DNA of 64,000 nucleotides from Cytophagales bacterium (GCA_033344775.1 JAWPMT010000004.1:1798001-1862000); one strand, 5' to 3'. Counted from the first letter of the stretch, positions 8,697-17,463 are shown. The notes: a model not told the origin generated them from the letters alone. Numbers and translations: made by a program.

Positions 8697-9453
8697 GGGC
8701 ATGCAGGTAAGCTAACCACTTTCCAAAATAACTGGGGGCAACAAGCTGTTTGGAATCATAAAATTGATCCTCAGTAGTTCCCGGAGTTTTATGATCCACT
8801 TGATCCATCAGCCGTCGGACCGTTCCTTCGTTACCATCGATAATGGCGACGTGATCCGGCACCAAAGCCTTCAGTGCTTCACGGAAATAAATGAAGTGCG
8901 TACATCCCAACACTACTGCTGAGTAATCTTCCCAGGACACATGGCCTAGTTGTTGCTTCAAATAACGTTGGACCTCCTCACCATTAAAAAGGCCATTTTC
9001 AGCGAGTCTCACCAGATCAGGCATCCCCACACCATCAACTTTCCCTTCCTTATCTATTTGTTGCACCAGTTTTTTAAACTTCTCCTCACGTAGGGTCAGT
9101 GGAGTAGCCAATACCAGCACTTTCCCTTCTCCGCGTTCCACCGCTGGCTTTACGGCAGGCTCCATACCAATGACCGGGAAATCATAGCGATTACGCAGCT
9201 CTTTTACAGCCGCGCTGGTTGCAGTATTGCAGGCCAGTACCAACCCACTTAAGCCCAGAGGTTCCATAAAAGCCACACAATCCAGGGTCAGTTCCAGTGT
9301 TTTGGCTTTTGAACCTTCACCATACGGTGCATGAGCACGATCCGCGAAATATAAAAAGGAATGGTTAGGCATGCGCTTACGGGCTTCTTCCAAAACGGTA
9401 AGCCCACCAACACCACTATCGAATATACCTATCAATGAATCACTTGATGCCAT
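8689..9453 (-). CDS. murI: Glutamate racemase
   Basis: 254 residues. Converts L- to D-glutamate for peptidoglycan. Motifs: 'GIFDSGVGGLTVL' (D12-S13), 'YFADRAHAPYGE', catalytic Cys75 in 'LACNTATS', and Cys184-x-His186 in 'VLGCTHF'. Length is normal for the family. ATG 9453 is immediately followed by the family's N-terminal strand. It shares a transcript with the downstream acetyltransferase gene and is separated from the upstream cysteine synthase gene by a terminator. Confidence 0.95.
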   Translation of the reverse strand: MASSDSLIGIFDSGVGGLTVLEEARKRMPNHSFLYFADRAHAPYGEGSKAKTLELTLDCVAFMEPLGLSGLVLACNTATSAAVKELRNRYDFPVIGMEPAVKPAVERGEGKVLVLATPLTLREEKFKKLVQQIDKEGKVDGVGMPDLVRLAENGLFNGEEVQRYLKQQLGHVSWEDYSAVVLGCTHFIYFREALKALVPDHVAIIDGNEGTVRRLMDQVDHKTPGTTEDQFYDSKQLVAPSYFGKWLAYLHAHD

Positions 9454-9473
9454 AGGTCTGGCCTGAAAAAAGT

Positions 9474-9499
9474 AATCCCCCTACCGAAGCAGGGGGATT
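9474..9499 (-). terminator. Rho-independent terminator of the cysteine synthase gene
   Basis: A perfect 9-bp stem, AATCCCCCT (9474-9482) with AGGGGGATT (9491-9499), and an 8-nt loop. Read on the minus strand it is followed by TTACTTTTTT. It sits 57 bp after the cystathionine beta-synthase stop and before murI, so murI needs its own promoter. Confidence 0.75.
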
Positions 9500-9555
9500 T
9501 TGCAAGCAAAGAGTTAATAATTAACTTTTATATCGTAAAGATAACAAATGTTGAC

Positions 9556-10929
9556 CTAGTTCGTCATGGCCATCAACAAATCACTTTGCGTGATGATATG
9601 CACTTGATGTGTAACATCCCTCACCAGCAACGCTTTGTTGTCTTTGCTGATCAATGAAGAAAGTACATCCACGGTGTTGTCCATACCCACAAATTGGAAA
9701 GATGGATCCATGATTTCAGAAACAGGCTGATCTTTGAGTTCCGGCTTTTCAATCAGACTCTTCAACACCTTATTATCTGACAGGCTTCCCACAAAGTACT
9801 CTTTGTCCACAACAGGTACCTGATCAATGCCTTTTTCGTTCATTTTCAGGATTGCGTCACCGATCTTCAGATCTTTGTCGATGGTGTATAATGAGGCAGT
9901 TCCGTTTCTATGTTCGATGATATCCTTGGCAGTCGCAAATTTTCTGGATTCCAGAAAGCCATGATCTTTCATCCAGTTATCATTGTACACCTTACCTAAA
10001 TAGCGGGTACCATGATCTGGCAAAATGATCACCATTACGTCTTCTTCTTTTAGGTTTTCACGGGCATACTCCAACGCACCAAACACAGCCGACCCGCATG
10101 ACCAACCTACGAAAAGGCCTTCTTCACGGGCCAATTGTCTGGTCATTACCGCACCATCCTTATCGGTCACTTTCACAATGTGATCCACCTGGCTGAAATC
10201 AACATTCTTTGGAAGAATATCTTCACCAATGCCTTCAGTGAGATAAGGAAACACTTCTTTGTCATCGAAAATGCCTGTTTCCTTGTATTTCTTAAACACT
10301 GATCCATACGTATCGATACCGACCGTGATTACCTCTGTGTTTTGCGACTTCAGGTATTTAGAAGTTCCGCTGATCGTTCCTCCGGTTCCCATTCCGGCAG
10401 CATAGTAAGTGATCTTGCCTTCCGTATCTCTCCAGATCTCCGGTCCGGTAGAAGCAACGTGAGCGGCGGTATTTGATTTATTGTCGTATTGGTTCGGGTA
10501 GAAGGAATTTGGAATATCCTCATTCAATTTTTTGGCCACAGAGTAATAAGACCTGGGATCTTCGGGCTCTACATTCGTAGGGCATACGATTACTTCCGCA
10601 CCCACCGCTCTCAAAATATCGATCTTCTCCTGCGATTGTTTATCAGCTAGGGTAAAAATGCATTTGTATCCTCTACTGATCGCTACCAGGGCCAGCCCCA
10701 TTCCGGTATTTCCGGAGGTCCCTTCAATGATCGTCCCTCCAGGCTTTAGGATTCCTTCTTTTTCCGCGTCTTCGATCATCTGGAGGGCGATTCGGTCTTT
10801 GATCGAGTTGCCGGGATTGAAATACTCGACCTTCACCAGGATCGTGCCTTTGATCCCTTTGTTTACGCTATTGAGCTTCACCAGGGGAGTATCTCCTATG
10901 GTATCTACGATCGAATTGTAATACTTCAT
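9556..10929 (-). CDS. PLP-dependent cystathionine beta-synthase / cysteine synthase with two CBS domains
   Basis: 457 residues from ATG 10929 (MKYYNSIVDTIGDTPLVKL); the frame extends upstream to 10980, but that leader is not family-like. The PLP domain (residues 1-~325) has the Schiff-base Lys44 in 'PGNSIKDR', the substrate loop 'GTSGNTG' (70-76) and the phosphate-binding 'GMGTGGTISG'. Residues ~340-457 contain two CBS motifs (IDQVPVVD; ALLVRDVTHQVHIITQSDL), which in relatives bind adenosyl ligands. It condenses serine or an acyl-serine with homocysteine or sulfide. Sequence alone does not settle which. Confidence 0.9.
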   Translation of the reverse strand: MKYYNSIVDTIGDTPLVKLNSVNKGIKGTILVKVEYFNPGNSIKDRIALQMIEDAEKEGILKPGGTIIEGTSGNTGMGLALVAISRGYKCIFTLADKQSQEKIDILRAVGAEVIVCPTNVEPEDPRSYYSVAKKLNEDIPNSFYPNQYDNKSNTAAHVASTGPEIWRDTEGKITYYAAGMGTGGTISGTSKYLKSQNTEVITVGIDTYGSVFKKYKETGIFDDKEVFPYLTEGIGEDILPKNVDFSQVDHIVKVTDKDGAVMTRQLAREEGLFVGWSCGSAVFGALEYARENLKEEDVMVIILPDHGTRYLGKVYNDNWMKDHGFLESRKFATAKDIIEHRNGTASLYTIDKDLKIGDAILKMNEKGIDQVPVVDKEYFVGSLSDNKVLKSLIEKPELKDQPVSEIMDPSFQFVGMDNTVDVLSSLISKDNKALLVRDVTHQVHIITQSDLLMAMTN

Positions 10930-10955
10930 GAATGATTGATTGGATAATGCAGCCG

Positions 10956-10963
10956 CAAAACTA
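10956..10963 (-). promoter_or_regulatory. Candidate Bacteroidota -7 box for the cysteine synthase gene
   Basis: The minus strand reads TAGTTTTG, an exact match to TAnnTTTG, 26 bp before the ATG at 10929. A TTTG lies only 14 bp further upstream (10978-10981), closer than the usual spacing, so the -33 element is uncertain. Confidence 0.4.
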
Positions 10964-11031
10964 CAGGCTTCTTCATACAAACCTCACCAATTGATGTGTT
11001 GAGTTTGTTAATTATTCGAATTAAAATTTGG

Positions 11032-11517
11032 TTATTGCGAAAGTAACTGGTCTAGTTTTTTCGAAAGTTTGGCTCCTTTGATATTTCGAGCAACGATCTT
11101 TCCGTTTTGGTCCACCAGATAATTGGTCGGGATCACCTCTACATTGTAATCTTTATAAGCCTCTGCAGTCGCATAATCCCACACTTGTGGCCACGGCACT
11201 TGAAATCGCTCGGTAGATCGCTTCCAGGATGCTTCAGTTTTGTCGTAGTTTACGGCGAACACTTCAAAACCTTCGGATTTGTACTCGCTGTACATGGGCT
11301 TGAGCCATGTCTTCATGTCTTTGATACATGGTCCGCACCATCCTGCCCAAAATTCGACCAATACCACTTTCCCTCGGTAATCAGACAGGTTTTCTGTTTC
11401 GCCTTCAAGGTTTTTCAAAGAAATTTCGGGGGCCGTTTTCCCAACCAATTTTGGTGCTTGTGCCGACACCTGAGAAAAACCAAAGATCAATAAAAATAAG
11501 ACGAAGGTCTGCTTCAT
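11032..11517 (-). CDS. TlpA/ResA-like periplasmic thiol-disulfide oxidoreductase
   Basis: 161 residues with signal peptide MKQTFVLFLLIFGFSQVSAQ. An AhpC/TSA-type thioredoxin fold follows: 'GKTAPEISLKNLEGE', the redox site W60-C-G-P-C64, 'VFAVNYDKTEASWKR', and the cis-Pro region 'VEVIPTNYLVDQNGKIV'. Such proteins reduce or oxidise periplasmic disulfides, for example for cytochrome c maturation. No cytochrome gene is near. It is a stand-alone gene between the HD-domain gene and the cysteine synthase gene, all on the minus strand. Confidence 0.88.
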   Translation of the reverse strand: MKQTFVLFLLIFGFSQVSAQAPKLVGKTAPEISLKNLEGETENLSDYRGKVVLVEFWAGWCGPCIKDMKTWLKPMYSEYKSEGFEVFAVNYDKTEASWKRSTERFQVPWPQVWDYATAEAYKDYNVEVIPTNYLVDQNGKIVARNIKGAKLSKKLDQLLSQ

Positions 11518-11570
11518 AACTTTGTCATGTATATGGAAGTGAGTACGTTGTACACTGCCGTTTAGTTCAC

Positions 11571-12110
11571 TCAGATCTTCAATTCTTCCTTATTCGCCTT
11601 CAACACTTCGATTATCAACTGCAAATGATCGTCAAGCGACACTTCGAACAACTCCAGGCCTTTCTCAATTTCCTCCCGGTCCACCGACGCAGCAAAACTC
11701 TTTTGCTTCAGCTTCTTTTTGACTGATTTGGGCGTGAGTGTTGCTATTCCCTCCGGTCTTACCTGACAGCATGCCACCACAAAACCGGTGATTTCATCAC
11801 AGGCGAGCAATGCCTTGTCCAAAATCGTATCATAAGAAACACCCCATTTGGTATAATGCGCTGAAATGGCATGGGCCATTTTCTCTTCCCCTTCTTCCCG
11901 CAATAAAGCCACAATTCGATTGGGGTGTTCCTCAGGATAAGCTTCATAATCCGCATCATGCAAAAGGCCGGTATTCCCCCATTCTTCCACATCTTCGCCT
12001 AGTTTTTCGGCATAGGATTCCATCACCAGCTCCACCGTTCTGGCATGTCGGAGCAGGCTATCCCCCTTGGTCATGGAGTTCAATATTTCCTGAGCTCTTA
12101 CTTTTTGCAT
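11571..12110 (-). CDS. HD-domain phosphohydrolase-like protein
   Basis: 179 residues, cytosolic. An HD signature is visible: His22 in 'LLRHARTVE', His51-Asp52 in 'GLLHDADYE', then further His in 'AHAISAHYTKWG' and Asp in 'LLACDEITG'. This is the metal-binding pattern of small HD hydrolases acting on nucleotides or phosphate esters. Length and layout match the family often annotated as HDIG-domain protein. The substrate cannot be inferred. It lies 53 bp upstream of the TlpA-like gene on the same strand. Confidence 0.8.
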   Translation of the reverse strand: MQKVRAQEILNSMTKGDSLLRHARTVELVMESYAEKLGEDVEEWGNTGLLHDADYEAYPEEHPNRIVALLREEGEEKMAHAISAHYTKWGVSYDTILDKALLACDEITGFVVACCQVRPEGIATLTPKSVKKKLKQKSFAASVDREEIEKGLELFEVSLDDHLQLIIEVLKANKEELKI

Positions 12111-12186
12111 TGGAGAAAGATAATCAGTAGTGTCCGGAAGATTTTTCGAAATGATTATAAACCTGTAAAATCACCCTTGCTGGGCG

Positions 12187-12247
12187 CCCCTTAAATTCCC
12201 TAAAGCCTTACGCGGCTGGGAGGTGGTTTCTATTTCTCCCTTTAGGG
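12187..12247. repeat. Small inverted-repeat intergenic element, copy 1
   Basis: Left part CCCCTTaaATTCCcTAAAG, right part CCCTTTAGGG; CCCTAAAG (12198-12205) pairs with CTTTAGGG (12240-12247). A related arrangement recurs at 32948-33011 with the same order of both parts, so this is probably a dispersed element. The remainder of the 289-bp gap (12111-12399) shows no gene. Confidence 0.45.
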
Positions 12248-12399
12248 TAGGGACGGTCCGTCACTGCGGTATATTTGAGATTCCAGAAAAATCTACCGTA
12301 ACATGCCATAAACACATCTTTTTGATGGAATTAGGATTTGACCGGACATCAGTAAAAGTTAGCCATGTTTTTTGGCCGGATTATTGTACACGATAAGAA

Positions 12400-12999
12400 A
12401 TGAAAAAATTCGTCGCCCTCGCGCTTTTGTTTACTTTATTTTGGGGTTGTGAAGTCACCGATGATGGTGGCTGGGGCGAATGTCCCGAAGCCCTTCCTTT
12501 TTTCGATATCAATGGCCTGAACGTGGATAATCGTCTTTTTGACACTTCATGCTGTGGCAATGCGATACTCAACAATGAAAGTGTTCCTTTTGAAAACTTT
12601 AGCATCTTCGGGTCTTATGAATATTCGCTGCATGCCTTTCAACCTTCAAAGGGCGGATTTATGAGTCGTTCTTATGCCCTCTCGTGTTTAGCGGGTGGTT
12701 ACGAAGGTTCTCAGGAAACCATCAGTGAATTCATTGTTACGACCAACCTGGACATCAATGAAAATTACCTCGCCGGGGACACCATCAATAACCTGTTGAC
12801 CTTTAACGATTTCATCACCACCAGGACTCTGAATGAATTTTTAGCTGATGAGGAAAGGGCCATCTTAAGTCCTCAGTTTTTCCTTCAATTAACAGAAAGG
12901 CCCACAGCATCAGATACCGCATCTTTCACGGTCAATATCGTGTTGGATAATGGAGAAAGCTATACAGAGACTACACCTAATGTGATTTTTAGGCAATAG
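12400..12999 (+). CDS. Lipoprotein of unknown function
   Basis: 199 residues with a short lipoprotein signal (MKKFVALALLFTLFWGC; Cys17). The mature part is polar and beta-rich, with Cys pairs at 'DTSCCGN' and 'ALSCLAGG' that could form disulfides. No known domain is recognised; the layout resembles Bacteroidota surface lipoproteins. It stands alone with convergent or unrelated neighbours. Confidence 0.6.
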   Translation: MKKFVALALLFTLFWGCEVTDDGGWGECPEALPFFDINGLNVDNRLFDTSCCGNAILNNESVPFENFSIFGSYEYSLHAFQPSKGGFMSRSYALSCLAGGYEGSQETISEFIVTTNLDINENYLAGDTINNLLTFNDFITTRTLNEFLADEERAILSPQFFLQLTERPTASDTASFTVNIVLDNGESYTETTPNVIFRQ

Positions 13000-13132
13000 C
13001 ATTTCGGCCTTTGAGGTCCTTGCGCTGGTCCGCATTTTCAACGCGGGCTCTGGATTTTCTCGTTTCAAAACGGGTCCGGATACAATTCAGGGGTCACATA
13101 GACCGGGTGGCGAAGATGCAAGCCAGAGCTAA

Positions 13133-13567
13133 TTAACTACCTTCCTGCTGCTCCTGAAAATTTTTATTGTAAAACAACTTCACGAATGAAAATACCGGAT
13201 GAGAGGTCCCCAGGCTTTGGATGAACTGATCGATATCGGTGTATCCTGAGATGGAGCTCAATTCATCTTCATCAAGCCTTTCAAAGCCCATGCTCCAGTC
13301 GGGGAACAGTCGGTCTTCCAGCTCATCATCAAGCAAGACCTGTGCATTTTTATGCCCCGGATGGTCTTTGATGGAACTGTAAAGTGCCAACACTTGAGAC
13401 TGATCACCTTCTATGATTTGTAAAAAGCGACGTTGGGCATATACCAGCAATCCAGTGATACCTCGTCTTGAATTACGCAATCGGGAAGTTCTAAGTAGAT
13501 CAAATAGCTCCTGATCCGTCCAATCCCGCGTTGCGTAGCTCGCATAAATGAGAAAATAGGGACGCAT
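13133..13567 (-). CDS. Stand-alone BLUF-domain blue-light photoreceptor
   Basis: 144 residues, essentially only a BLUF (FAD-binding) domain. All three photocycle residues are present with canonical spacing: Tyr8 ('FLIYASYA'), Asn32 ('LRNSRRGITGLLVY') and Gln50 ('FLQIIEGD'). The 'FPDWSMGF' strand supplies the semi-conserved Trp/Met. Blue light should red-shift the bound flavin and change the C-terminal helices. With no output domain, it must signal through a partner protein. It is divergent from the DUF2306 gene. Confidence 0.92.
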   Translation of the reverse strand: MRPYFLIYASYATRDWTDQELFDLLRTSRLRNSRRGITGLLVYAQRRFLQIIEGDQSQVLALYSSIKDHPGHKNAQVLLDDELEDRLFPDWSMGFERLDEDELSSISGYTDIDQFIQSLGTSHPVFSFVKLFYNKNFQEQQEGS

Positions 13568-13701
13568 AGAAAAAAATTGAGCTTACCAAATATTTCGATT
13601 TTTCATGAAAAACCCTACAATTCATCGCACATTTACGACAGATGAGTATATCCATTCGATAAGCATCGGTAATAAACCATTTCATTGCAAGAAAAATTGA
13701 C

Positions 13702-14361
13702 ATGGAATCTATTCTAATCTTCAGCCATATTTTTGCAGGAAGCACCGCATTACTGACGGGACTTATCCTGATGCTAAGACCCAAAGGAACCAAAACGCAT
13801 ATCCGATTGGGCTGGATTTATTCGATCGCCATGTTCATCATATGTCTGAGTGCACTCACGATCATTAGCTTTTATCGCTTTAGTTTCTTCCTGATGGTGG
13901 TAGGTGTATTGACTTTTTATTCCACGTTTGTAGGAGTACGAGTAACGAGGCGAAAAAAAGTTGGTACCGAAGAATGGTACGATTGGGGGGCAGCGATCAT
14001 CACCTGCTTATTTGCGATAGGGCTATTCGGTTATGCTATTTATGTTTTTAACATCGCCGGGTGGCACTGGGTTGGTTTTTTAAGCATTGTATTTGGCGTG
14101 CTTACTTTTTCTCGTGGCTGGACAGACCTGGTTTTCTATCGCAGAAAGAAAGCAGATCATTCGGAATGGTGGCTGCACAATCATATCAATGCCATGGGGA
14201 GTTCATACATCGCCGCAGTAACCGCTTTTGTCGTTCAGAATGGAGATGCCTGGATGCCTGACACCTCTTTCCAATGGTTGTTCTGGGTATTGCCTGGAGC
14301 CATTGGTGGTACAATTATCGGGCGAGTGATCAAACGTTATAAAACTGCGGCCGCTAGTTAA
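13702..14361 (+). CDS. DUF2306-like multi-pass membrane protein
   Basis: 219 residues with about six or seven hydrophobic helices. The N-terminus (IFSHIFAGSTALLTGLILML, then KGTKTHIRLGWIYSIAMF) carries the conserved His residues of the DUF2306 family. 'WWLHNHINAMGSSYIAAVTAF' near residue 160 adds two more His in a membrane-flanking position. His placement suggests haem, quinone or metal binding, but no function is established. It is divergent from the BLUF gene and convergent with the LacI gene. Confidence 0.7.
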   Translation: MESILIFSHIFAGSTALLTGLILMLRPKGTKTHIRLGWIYSIAMFIICLSALTIISFYRFSFFLMVVGVLTFYSTFVGVRVTRRKKVGTEEWYDWGAAIITCLFAIGLFGYAIYVFNIAGWHWVGFLSIVFGVLTFSRGWTDLVFYRRKKADHSEWWLHNHINAMGSSYIAAVTAFVVQNGDAWMPDTSFQWLFWVLPGAIGGTIIGRVIKRYKTAAAS

Positions 14362-14362
14362 T

Positions 14363-15385
14363 CTACTTGGAAGAGTCTCTTTCGATCAATTCGGGCTGCA
14401 CCAAAACGTGTTTGGGTTCCACAAAACCATGTTCTCCCTTATTTGACATGATTTCGTCAAACAATAATAAGGCTGCCTCTCTGCCAATCTCGAAACCTCT
14501 TTGCTCCATGGTAGATAATGAAGGGGTTGTATGACGTGTGAAAAACCAGTTGCTAAATCCAATGACTTTGAGATCTTCCGGTACCTTCACCCCCATCTCT
14601 TTAGCCTCCTTCAACAGCTCAATGGCGACCATGTCATTGTGCACAAAAATCCCGTCTGGCTTTTTTCGGATCAATTCTTGTAGAAGCTTCACCTTTTCGT
14701 CCGAATCCACCGGATAATCAACTGTCACAACCAAGTCTTCTTTCAGAGGCAAGCCTGCCTCCTCCAATGCTTTTAGATAACCGGTGTGGCGTTCCTTTAC
14801 GTTGATCAGGTTTTCGTGTCCGCCAATGTAGCCTATGGTTTTACATCCTTTTTCAATCAGGTGTTTGGTCGCTTCGTATCCTCCTGCAATATCATCAACG
14901 CTCACATAGGAACATCCCAGTTCTTTTACATTTCGATCGAACAAGACCACCGGTGCACTGCGATCAATCAACGCCCTAATATGGTCAAATTGATAAGTGT
15001 TTTTTGATGGACAGATCAAAAAGCCATCTGCTCGAACATTATACATTGCTTTGCAATCCAAAACTTCTTTTTCGTAATCCTCATTGGATTGAGTCACAAA
15101 AACCTGATAACCTTTACTGTAGGCGACATCTTCTACTCCACTGATCACCGTAGAGAAAAAGAAGTGAACAAATTCCGGCAGGATCACACCAATGGTGTTG
15201 GTCTTCTGATTCCTGAGACTCAGCGCAATCGCATTGGGCTCGTAGTTCCACTCTTTGGCAAGTGCATGCACTTTCTTCTTGGTCTCAACATTGATCTCAG
15301 GGTGATCCTTCAAAGCACGAGAAACGGTACTTGGTGCCACACCCAATTCCTTCGCAATGTCTTTAATCGTGATGTTCCTCTTCAT
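14363..15385 (-). CDS. LacI/GalR-family transcriptional regulator of the adjacent polysaccharide locus
   Basis: 340 residues. The helix-turn-helix at residues 4-25 ('TIKDIAKELGVAPSTVSRAL') and hinge 'NYEPNAIALSLR' are classic; residues 60-340 form a periplasmic-binding-protein-like effector domain ('TNTIGVILPEF', 'FLICPSKNTY', 'KVIGFSNWFFTRHTTP'). Divergent orientation and the 535-bp intergenic region containing paired LacI-type half-sites point to control of the SusE/F-SusC-SusD-GH13-GH53 locus, and probably of itself. The inducer is likely a maltodextrin or another oligosaccharide (inference). Confidence 0.93.
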   Translation of the reverse strand: MKRNITIKDIAKELGVAPSTVSRALKDHPEINVETKKKVHALAKEWNYEPNAIALSLRNQKTNTIGVILPEFVHFFFSTVISGVEDVAYSKGYQVFVTQSNEDYEKEVLDCKAMYNVRADGFLICPSKNTYQFDHIRALIDRSAPVVLFDRNVKELGCSYVSVDDIAGGYEATKHLIEKGCKTIGYIGGHENLINVKERHTGYLKALEEAGLPLKEDLVVTVDYPVDSDEKVKLLQELIRKKPDGIFVHNDMVAIELLKEAKEMGVKVPEDLKVIGFSNWFFTRHTTPSLSTMEQRGFEIGREAALLLFDEIMSNKGEHGFVEPKHVLVQPELIERDSSK

Positions 15386-15656
15386 ACGCTGCTAGCAAGA
15401 TACATAACTAATACGGGTCAACCATGGTGAATTTCCATGAAGGGAAAAGCACACGGAAACTTCAATTTTTGTACTATTTCAAGAAACCCAACTCAACCTT
15501 TGCAACTCTTCGATAAAACAAGCCCCCTTTTGTATTGGTCGAAATGACCTACTTCGACACCCTATTTCATCGAAAAACCTGAATTCGAGGACTTTTTGCC
15601 AATGACTCGAAAAATCTTACCCAAATCAGGAATTTCTAAAATAGAGGAATAGTTCG

Positions 15657-15693
15657 AAAACGGTTGCGAAAAATTGCAAACGGTTCCGAAAAA
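15657..15693. promoter_or_regulatory. Two candidate LacI-type operators, 20 bp apart
   Basis: AAACGGTT occurs at 15658-15665 and again at 15678-15685, each flanked by GCGAAAAA or CCGAAAAA. The core is a LacI-family-like CG-centred imperfect palindrome. Spacing of 20 bp puts both sites on about the same DNA face. They lie in the 535-bp lacI-susE/F intergenic region (15386-15920), which otherwise holds AT-rich DNA and no gene. Confidence 0.55.
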
Positions 15694-15920
15694 TCGGAAT
15701 TGAAAAAACTTCATTTCAGAGTCTTTGAATTACAAATCCTCTACTAAATTCAAAAAACCATGTCCTCTGATTTGGAAATTTATCAATCAAATCCGTTGAA
15801 ATCTTTTGAAAATCTCGAGGCCAGGTGAAAAAGAAGTTGGTATGGTGACATTTGGGAGTTTTCAAACAGACAAATTGAACTTTATCAAGAAGAAACAAAC
15901 AATAATTTGATCACGATTAA

Positions 15921-17390
15921 ATGATTATGATGAAGAAGTATTTTAATTTTTTAATGGTCTGTGCCTCTTTTCTGGCATTAACTGTTTTCGTCTCTTGTTC
16001 AGAAGACGATCCGGCTCCAATCATTGACGAAGAAGAGCCTATTCCTGTTCCTGATGGAATGTATTTGGTTGGCTCCGCAACTAGTACTAGTCCTGTAAGT
16101 GATTTCACCATGGGTCCTGGTGTTGTTGGTGGTCCTGACTTCACTACTTTAGACAGAACAGGTATGTTCACCACTTTCGTATTCCTGGGAGAGGGAACAT
16201 TCCAATTCATAGAGTACATCAACGGAGACTCTACTATCTGGGGTGGTGAGATCACGGTTGCTCCTATGGCTGAAGGATCTAATTATAACATGGGTACAGG
16301 TACTGCAGCTGAGGATGGTGCGGCTATATCTCCCTTGGAAGCGAACACCTTGCACCACGTCGTAATTGACAAGCAGTCTGGCACAATCTACCTTTCTCCT
16401 GTGAAGCAATGGGAAATCATCGGCCCTGCACAAGAGCTTGGCTGGAATGAAGGAACTCAAATTGCTCTGGGATCCAGCGATGCTACTGGTACTACTTTCT
16501 CTACTGAAGGAATCGTACTAAGAGGCCCTAATGAGTACAAGTATCGATACAACAGCAACTGGGACCTTGCATTCGATGACATTGAAGATTTCAACATCTT
16601 CACCAACTTCGGTCTTACCGATGGTGGCTTATTACTTGGTGGCTCAAACTTCAACTTCGAAGGTGATGATGGGGTTTACACGGTTTCTGCATCTTTCAGC
16701 CCTACTGACATTTCATTCAATCAGGAAAGAACTGGTGACGTAGAAGAATTGACTTATGATCCGCTTGATTTCCCTTGGGGTATCATCGGTGCTGGTACTG
16801 AGACAGGATGGGATGCTGATACAGATTTGACTTATCTGGATTGGGCTAATACCTGGACTGGCATTTTCTACTTGACTGCTGACGTATTCAAATTCAGAAA
16901 TGATGATGCATGGTCTGCTGAGTTGAACCCAGGTAATGTGAACCTGACTTCAGAAACGGTAACTGACAATGGCGATGGCAACTTCGTAACAGCTACAGAA
17001 GGACTTTACTTCGTAAGAGTTTCTGCTGTTGAAGGTGAGGAAGGTACAACCTGGAACCTGGAAGTAGACATTGTAAATCCAGGCCTGATCGGTGAAGCAA
17101 CCGAAAACGGATGGGATGGACCAGACATTGATATCCCTGCAGTAACTACCAGCGGAACCGACCTGAGCTGGAAAATCGAGCAGTATTCATTCAACGCCGG
17201 TGGATGGAAGATCCGAATCGGCGATGGCTGGGAAATTGGCTTCGGATTCCCTGATGTAACCATCGACGGAACCAATGCTGCCTTGATCACCGATGCAGAC
17301 GGGAACTTCAACCTCGCTGAAGCTGGCTCACATGATGTGACCTTCTCCACAAGCGACAATGGAGCTACCTGGACGCTAACCTTTGATTAA
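15921..17390 (+). CDS. SusE/SusF-like outer-membrane glucan-binding lipoprotein
   Basis: 489 residues. A signal ends at Cys26 in 'FVSCSEDD', followed by an acidic tether typical of surface-exposed Bacteroidota lipoproteins. The mature part is a string of beta domains, each opening with a 'IG.A...GW' motif: 'IIGPAQELGWNEGT', 'IIGAGTETGWDADT' and 'LIGEATENGWDGPD'. This repeat is characteristic of SusE/SusF starch-binding domains. Starts at 15927 or 15930 are also possible. It is the first gene of the locus but is followed by its own terminator. Confidence 0.82.
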   Translation: MIMMKKYFNFLMVCASFLALTVFVSCSEDDPAPIIDEEEPIPVPDGMYLVGSATSTSPVSDFTMGPGVVGGPDFTTLDRTGMFTTFVFLGEGTFQFIEYINGDSTIWGGEITVAPMAEGSNYNMGTGTAAEDGAAISPLEANTLHHVVIDKQSGTIYLSPVKQWEIIGPAQELGWNEGTQIALGSSDATGTTFSTEGIVLRGPNEYKYRYNSNWDLAFDDIEDFNIFTNFGLTDGGLLLGGSNFNFEGDDGVYTVSASFSPTDISFNQERTGDVEELTYDPLDFPWGIIGAGTETGWDADTDLTYLDWANTWTGIFYLTADVFKFRNDDAWSAELNPGNVNLTSETVTDNGDGNFVTATEGLYFVRVSAVEGEEGTTWNLEVDIVNPGLIGEATENGWDGPDIDIPAVTTSGTDLSWKIEQYSFNAGGWKIRIGDGWEIGFGFPDVTIDGTNAALITDADGNFNLAEAGSHDVTFSTSDNGATWTLTFD

Positions 17391-17413
17391 TCAATTTTCA
17401 AGCAATAGAAATA

Positions 17414-17443
17414 AGAGCTGTCCACTGTGACAGCTCTTTTTTT
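17414..17443 (+). terminator. Strong Rho-independent terminator/attenuator inside the polysaccharide locus
   Basis: AGAGCTGTC (17414-17422) pairs perfectly with GACAGCTCT (17429-17437), loop CACTGT, followed by T7 (17437-17443). It lies 24 bp after the SusE/F stop and 21 bp before the GTG start of the GH13 gene. Full termination would leave the downstream genes without an obvious promoter, so partial read-through is likely. Confidence 0.85.
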
Positions 17444-17463
17444 CTACAAACATTTCTAAATCC

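Noticed and set aside
11517-11524. TAACTTTG -7-like box on the plus strand
   Set aside because: No plus-strand gene follows; it sits at the start of the minus-strand TlpA-like gene.
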